From assembly GCA_016722065.1 (NCBI GenBank), contig JADKGX010000001.1:310001-374000 (forward strand): 64,000 bases of DNA, written 5' to 3'. Each line of letters begins with the position of its first letter. Position 1 is the first letter of the stretch. Shown here piece by piece: positions 62,063 through 64,000 of this stretch. The notes under the pieces are model-generated. The model made no database searches, was not told the DNA's origin, and was given only the letters and a program-made list of their open reading frames with translations. A program made the position numbers and the translations under genes. Source of the stretch: Planctomycetota bacterium. Its GTDB lineage: Bacteria > Planctomycetota > UBA8742 > UBA2392.

Positions 62063-62461
62063 TTAGCCCACCTTGCACAGCAACTCGCCACCCACGCGCT
62101 GCTTGCGCGCCTCGCGGTCGGAAAGAATGCCCTTGCTGGTGGAAAGAATGCAGATACCCATGCCACCGCGCACGCGCGGAATTTCGGTCACGTTGGAATA
62201 GACGCGGCGCCCTGGCTTGCTGACGCGGTCCATCTTGGTGATGACGCGTTCGCCGTCGGGGCCGTAGCGCATGGAAAGAACCAGCGTGCGTTCCGTGCCT
62301 TCGCCTTCCTGGGCAACGGCATTGACGTAGCCCTCACGACGCAGCACGTTGGCGACTTCCAGCTTCATCTTGGAAAACGGGATACGGACAGTCGTTGCGC
62401 CATTGTGGTTGGCGTTGCGAATCCGGGTCAGCATATCCGCGATCGGGTCGGTCAGTGACAT
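62063..62461 (-). CDS. rpsH: 30S ribosomal protein S8
   Basis: A 132-residue S8 that binds 16S rRNA helix 21 and, in other bacteria, also its own mRNA. Blocks DPIADMLTRIRNANHNGATT, SKPGRRVYSNVTEIPRVRGG and GMGICILSTSKGILSDREAR are complete. GGAG precedes the ATG by nine bases. Confidence 0.97.
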   Translation of the reverse strand: MSLTDPIADMLTRIRNANHNGATTVRIPFSKMKLEVANVLRREGYVNAVAQEGEGTERTLVLSMRYGPDGERVITKMDRVSKPGRRVYSNVTEIPRVRGGMGICILSTSKGILSDREARKQRVGGELLCKVG

Positions 62462-62537
62462 CTGGCGTTACTCCAGTTTCTTGCCTTGGTCGGGGGCGCC
62501 TTTGCGCACCCGCTTACATATCCGCTTACACATTCCT

Positions 62538-62573
62538 GCATTCGGGCCTGCACTCGGGCCTGCATTCTGGCCT
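62538..62573. repeat. Three 12-bp direct repeats in the rpsN-rpsH spacer
   Basis: GCATTCGGGCCT, GCACTCGGGCCT and GCATTCTGGCCT stand head to tail. Just before them two CCGCTTACAYAT words (about 62511-62534) also repeat. The 181-bp spacer holds no gene. Confidence 0.7.
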
Positions 62574-62642
62574 GTACCTGTGGCAGTTGCGGCTGCCGGT
62601 GCGGGTCGACAAGTACATCGACTTGCGCCGGTTGCCCGTTGC

Positions 62643-62828
62643 CTACCAGCTGGCCTTCTTCATGCCCGGAATCTCTCCGCGGCTGGCCAATTCACGCAAG
62701 CAGCAACGGCAGATCTTCAACTTGCGATACACCGCACGCGGGCGTCCGCAAAGCTGGCAGCGGTTGCGATGCCGACTTGAAAACTTCGGCGTCCTTTGCG
62801 ACTTCACTACAAGACACAGTCTGCTCAC
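62643..62828 (-). CDS. rpsN: 30S ribosomal protein S14, zinc-binding (type Z) form
   Basis: A 61-residue short S14 with the zinc ligands CQLCGRP...CRCCLREL and the ending GEIPGMKKASW, the usual form in Gram-positives and many other phyla. The start is GTG at 62828, supported by AGGAG six bases upstream; family alignment of the N-terminus agrees. It lies between rplE and rpsH. Confidence 0.95.
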   Translation of the reverse strand: MSRLCLVVKSQRTPKFSSRHRNRCQLCGRPRAVYRKLKICRCCLRELASRGEIPGMKKASW

Positions 62829-62869
62829 AGGATTCTCCTGGACTACCTGGTTCAGTTAGCTTGCGTTGT

Positions 62870-63493
62870 TCAGCTTGCCTGGCGGGCGACCTTTGGCTTG
62901 TCCCGCTTCAGCGGCACACCCAGCAGCAGCAGCATTTCACGCGACCACTCGTCGCTTCCGCCGCTGATGGTGAAAGCAATGTCCATGCCCTGCACTTCCT
63001 TGACCTTGTCGATTTCGATGTCCGGGAAGATGGTCTGCTCGGCCAGGCCCATGTTGAAGTTGCCGCGGCCGTCAAAGCTGCGCGGGTTCAGGCCCTGAAA
63101 GTCACGAATGCGCGGAATGGCAATGCTGACCAGCTTTTCAAGAAACAGCCACATGCGCTCGCCACGCAGCGTCACCTTGGCGCCAACGGGGTCGTTTTCA
63201 CGCAGCTTCCAGTTGGCCACTGCGTTCTTGGCCAGGTTGATCACGGCCTTTTGCGCGGTGATTTCGGTCAGGTCTTTGGTCAGAGCCTCGGCAAGGCTTT
63301 TGTTCTTGCTGGCTTGGCCAAAGCCCATGTTGACGGTGATCTTGCGCAGGCGCGGCACAGCCATGATGTTGCCAATGCCGAACTTTTCGCGCAGCGCGGG
63401 CACCACTTCAGTGTGGTACTTGGTGCGCAGGCGCGATTCGACCTTGACCTTGGGGGCTGCGGGCGCGGCTGCTTTTGCTTCCTTCTTTGCCAT
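62870..63493 (-). CDS. rplE: 50S ribosomal protein L5
   Basis: A 207-residue L5 that binds 5S rRNA. The family core YHTEVVPALREKFGIGNIMA, GAKVTLRGERMWLFLEKLVS and NFNMGLAEQTIFPDIEIDKV is complete. A Lys/Ala-rich N-terminal extension of about 20 residues (MAKKEAKAAAPAAPKVKVE) precedes it. Confidence 0.97.
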   Translation of the reverse strand: MAKKEAKAAAPAAPKVKVESRLRTKYHTEVVPALREKFGIGNIMAVPRLRKITVNMGFGQASKNKSLAEALTKDLTEITAQKAVINLAKNAVANWKLRENDPVGAKVTLRGERMWLFLEKLVSIAIPRIRDFQGLNPRSFDGRGNFNMGLAEQTIFPDIEIDKVKEVQGMDIAFTISGGSDEWSREMLLLLGVPLKRDKPKVARQAS

Positions 63494-63572
63494 GTTCGTT
63501 CCTTAGTGCTTCTGCGGTGCTGGATCGTGCTGACTTCCGGCCTGAACTGTCACTTTGCCGCCACGTCGCCAA

Positions 63573-63908
63573 TCAGGCGTCGATGGTGGTATTGGTGCTT
63601 TTGAAATAGCGTACGCTTTTGCCGTCGATGCGCTTGAAGTGCGGGCGTTCCGGCTTGCCCGACTTCTCGTTGAACAGCATCACGTTTTCGACCGGCACAA
63701 AGGCCTCTCGCTGCACGCGGCCGCCCTGCTGGTTTTGCTCTGTCTTGCGCAGGTGCTTCCAGACCATGTTCTTGCCTTGAATGATCACGCGACGCTTGCG
63801 CGAATCAATGCGCAGAACCTGGCCACTGGGCTTCTTGGCCTCTTCCGCTGTCTGCGGACGGTCCTTGCCCTTGATGATCTGTACGGAATCGACAACCTTG
63901 ATGTGCAT
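63573..63908 (-). CDS. rplX: 50S ribosomal protein L24
   Basis: A 111-residue L24, an assembly initiator of the large subunit. The KOW motif region SGQVLRIDSRKRRVIIQGKN and the following NMVWKHLRKTEQNQQGGRVQ are diagnostic. The start MHIKVVDSVQIIKGKD is typical. Confidence 0.95.
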   Translation of the reverse strand: MHIKVVDSVQIIKGKDRPQTAEEAKKPSGQVLRIDSRKRRVIIQGKNMVWKHLRKTEQNQQGGRVQREAFVPVENVMLFNEKSGKPERPHFKRIDGKSVRYFKSTNTTIDA

Positions 63909-63936
63909 AGCTTTCTCCGGGCTCTGTCGACTTGTG

Positions 63937-64000
63937 CTAGACCACTTCCGTCGCCAGGGACACGATTTTCATGAACTTCTTGGCGCGCAACTCACGGGCC
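63937..64000 (-). CDS. rplN: 50S ribosomal protein L14, C-terminal fragment
   Basis: The last 20 codons of a minus-strand gene can be read: ARELRAKKFMKIVSLATEVV, then a stop, which is the conserved L14 C-terminus. The rest lies beyond the window end. Its place before rplX is normal. Confidence 0.88.
   Translation of the reverse strand, partial: ARELRAKKFMKIVSLATEVV

Overview
The window is GC-rich, densely coded bacterial chromosome. The organism appears to have a Gram-negative envelope, because it carries lipid A and Kdo genes (lpxK, two LpxL-type acyltransferases, kdsB, kdsD), a predicted outer-membrane barrel and several lipoproteins. Three large or family-typical proteins recall Planctomycetota and related PVC-group genomes: a 1495-residue PQQ-like propeller protein, a squalene-cyclase-repeat protein and an SRPBCC/DUF5939/cyclase fusion. 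A spc/alpha ribosomal cluster without rpmD, map or rpsD fits the same picture. This placement is an inference from gene content, not from a tree. No tRNA, rRNA, CRISPR array, transposase or phage gene was recognised.

Layout. 1-4.4 kb: the end of nuoL, a membrane peptidase, a PAS/GAF diguanylate cyclase and kdsB. 4.4-9.4 kb: a minus-strand lipid A block (two acyltransferases, lpxK and membrane proteins), flanked on both sides by GC-rich GNRA-loop palindromes; one flank is a four-copy 85-bp tandem array. 9.8-13.5 kb: an ECF sigma factor between a hypothetical protein and a TM/TPR protein. 13.5-16.1 kb: a simple-repeat tract, purE, purC and a methyltransferase. 16.2-27.7 kb, plus strand: two small lipoproteins, a GNAT-like protein, dacB, a VanZ-like protein, the giant propeller protein, kdsD and a class III cyclase. 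27.9-31.5 kb: two small conserved proteins, an atypical 650-bp stretch, prfB and a secretin-like lipoprotein. 32.6-39.4 kb: two oligopeptide-binding proteins and two permeases without ATPases, then bioD. 39.5-46.3 kb: a cyclase-repeat protein and a compact operon (barrel, histidine kinase, NtrC-type regulator, coiled-coil protein) behind a near-consensus sigma-54 promoter. 46.5-51.6 kb: an XPB-type helicase, a 65-residue linker protein, a helicase-associated protein and a TPR lipoprotein, all overlapping. 51.6-64 kb: yraN, then rplS-trmD-rplQ-rpoA-rpsK-rpsM-rpmJ-infA-adk-secY-rplO-rpsE-rplR-rplF-rpsH-rpsN-rplE-rplX-rplN, all on the minus strand.

Most notable observations: (1) prfB needs the classical +1 programmed frameshift and also a second, -1, frame change at GGGCCCTTTG. 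(2) adk carries a histone-H1-like Lys/Ala/Pro-rich N-terminal extension joined to the kinase only through a frame change at an A6 run. Either second frame break could be a homopolymer assembly error or real recoding. (3) A sigma-54 promoter with correct GG-N10-GC spacing sits upstream of an operon that encodes its own sigma-54 activator. (4) There is a BIME-like family of palindromes with conserved GNRA loops. (5) The XPB helicase cassette may act as a DNA-repair unit.
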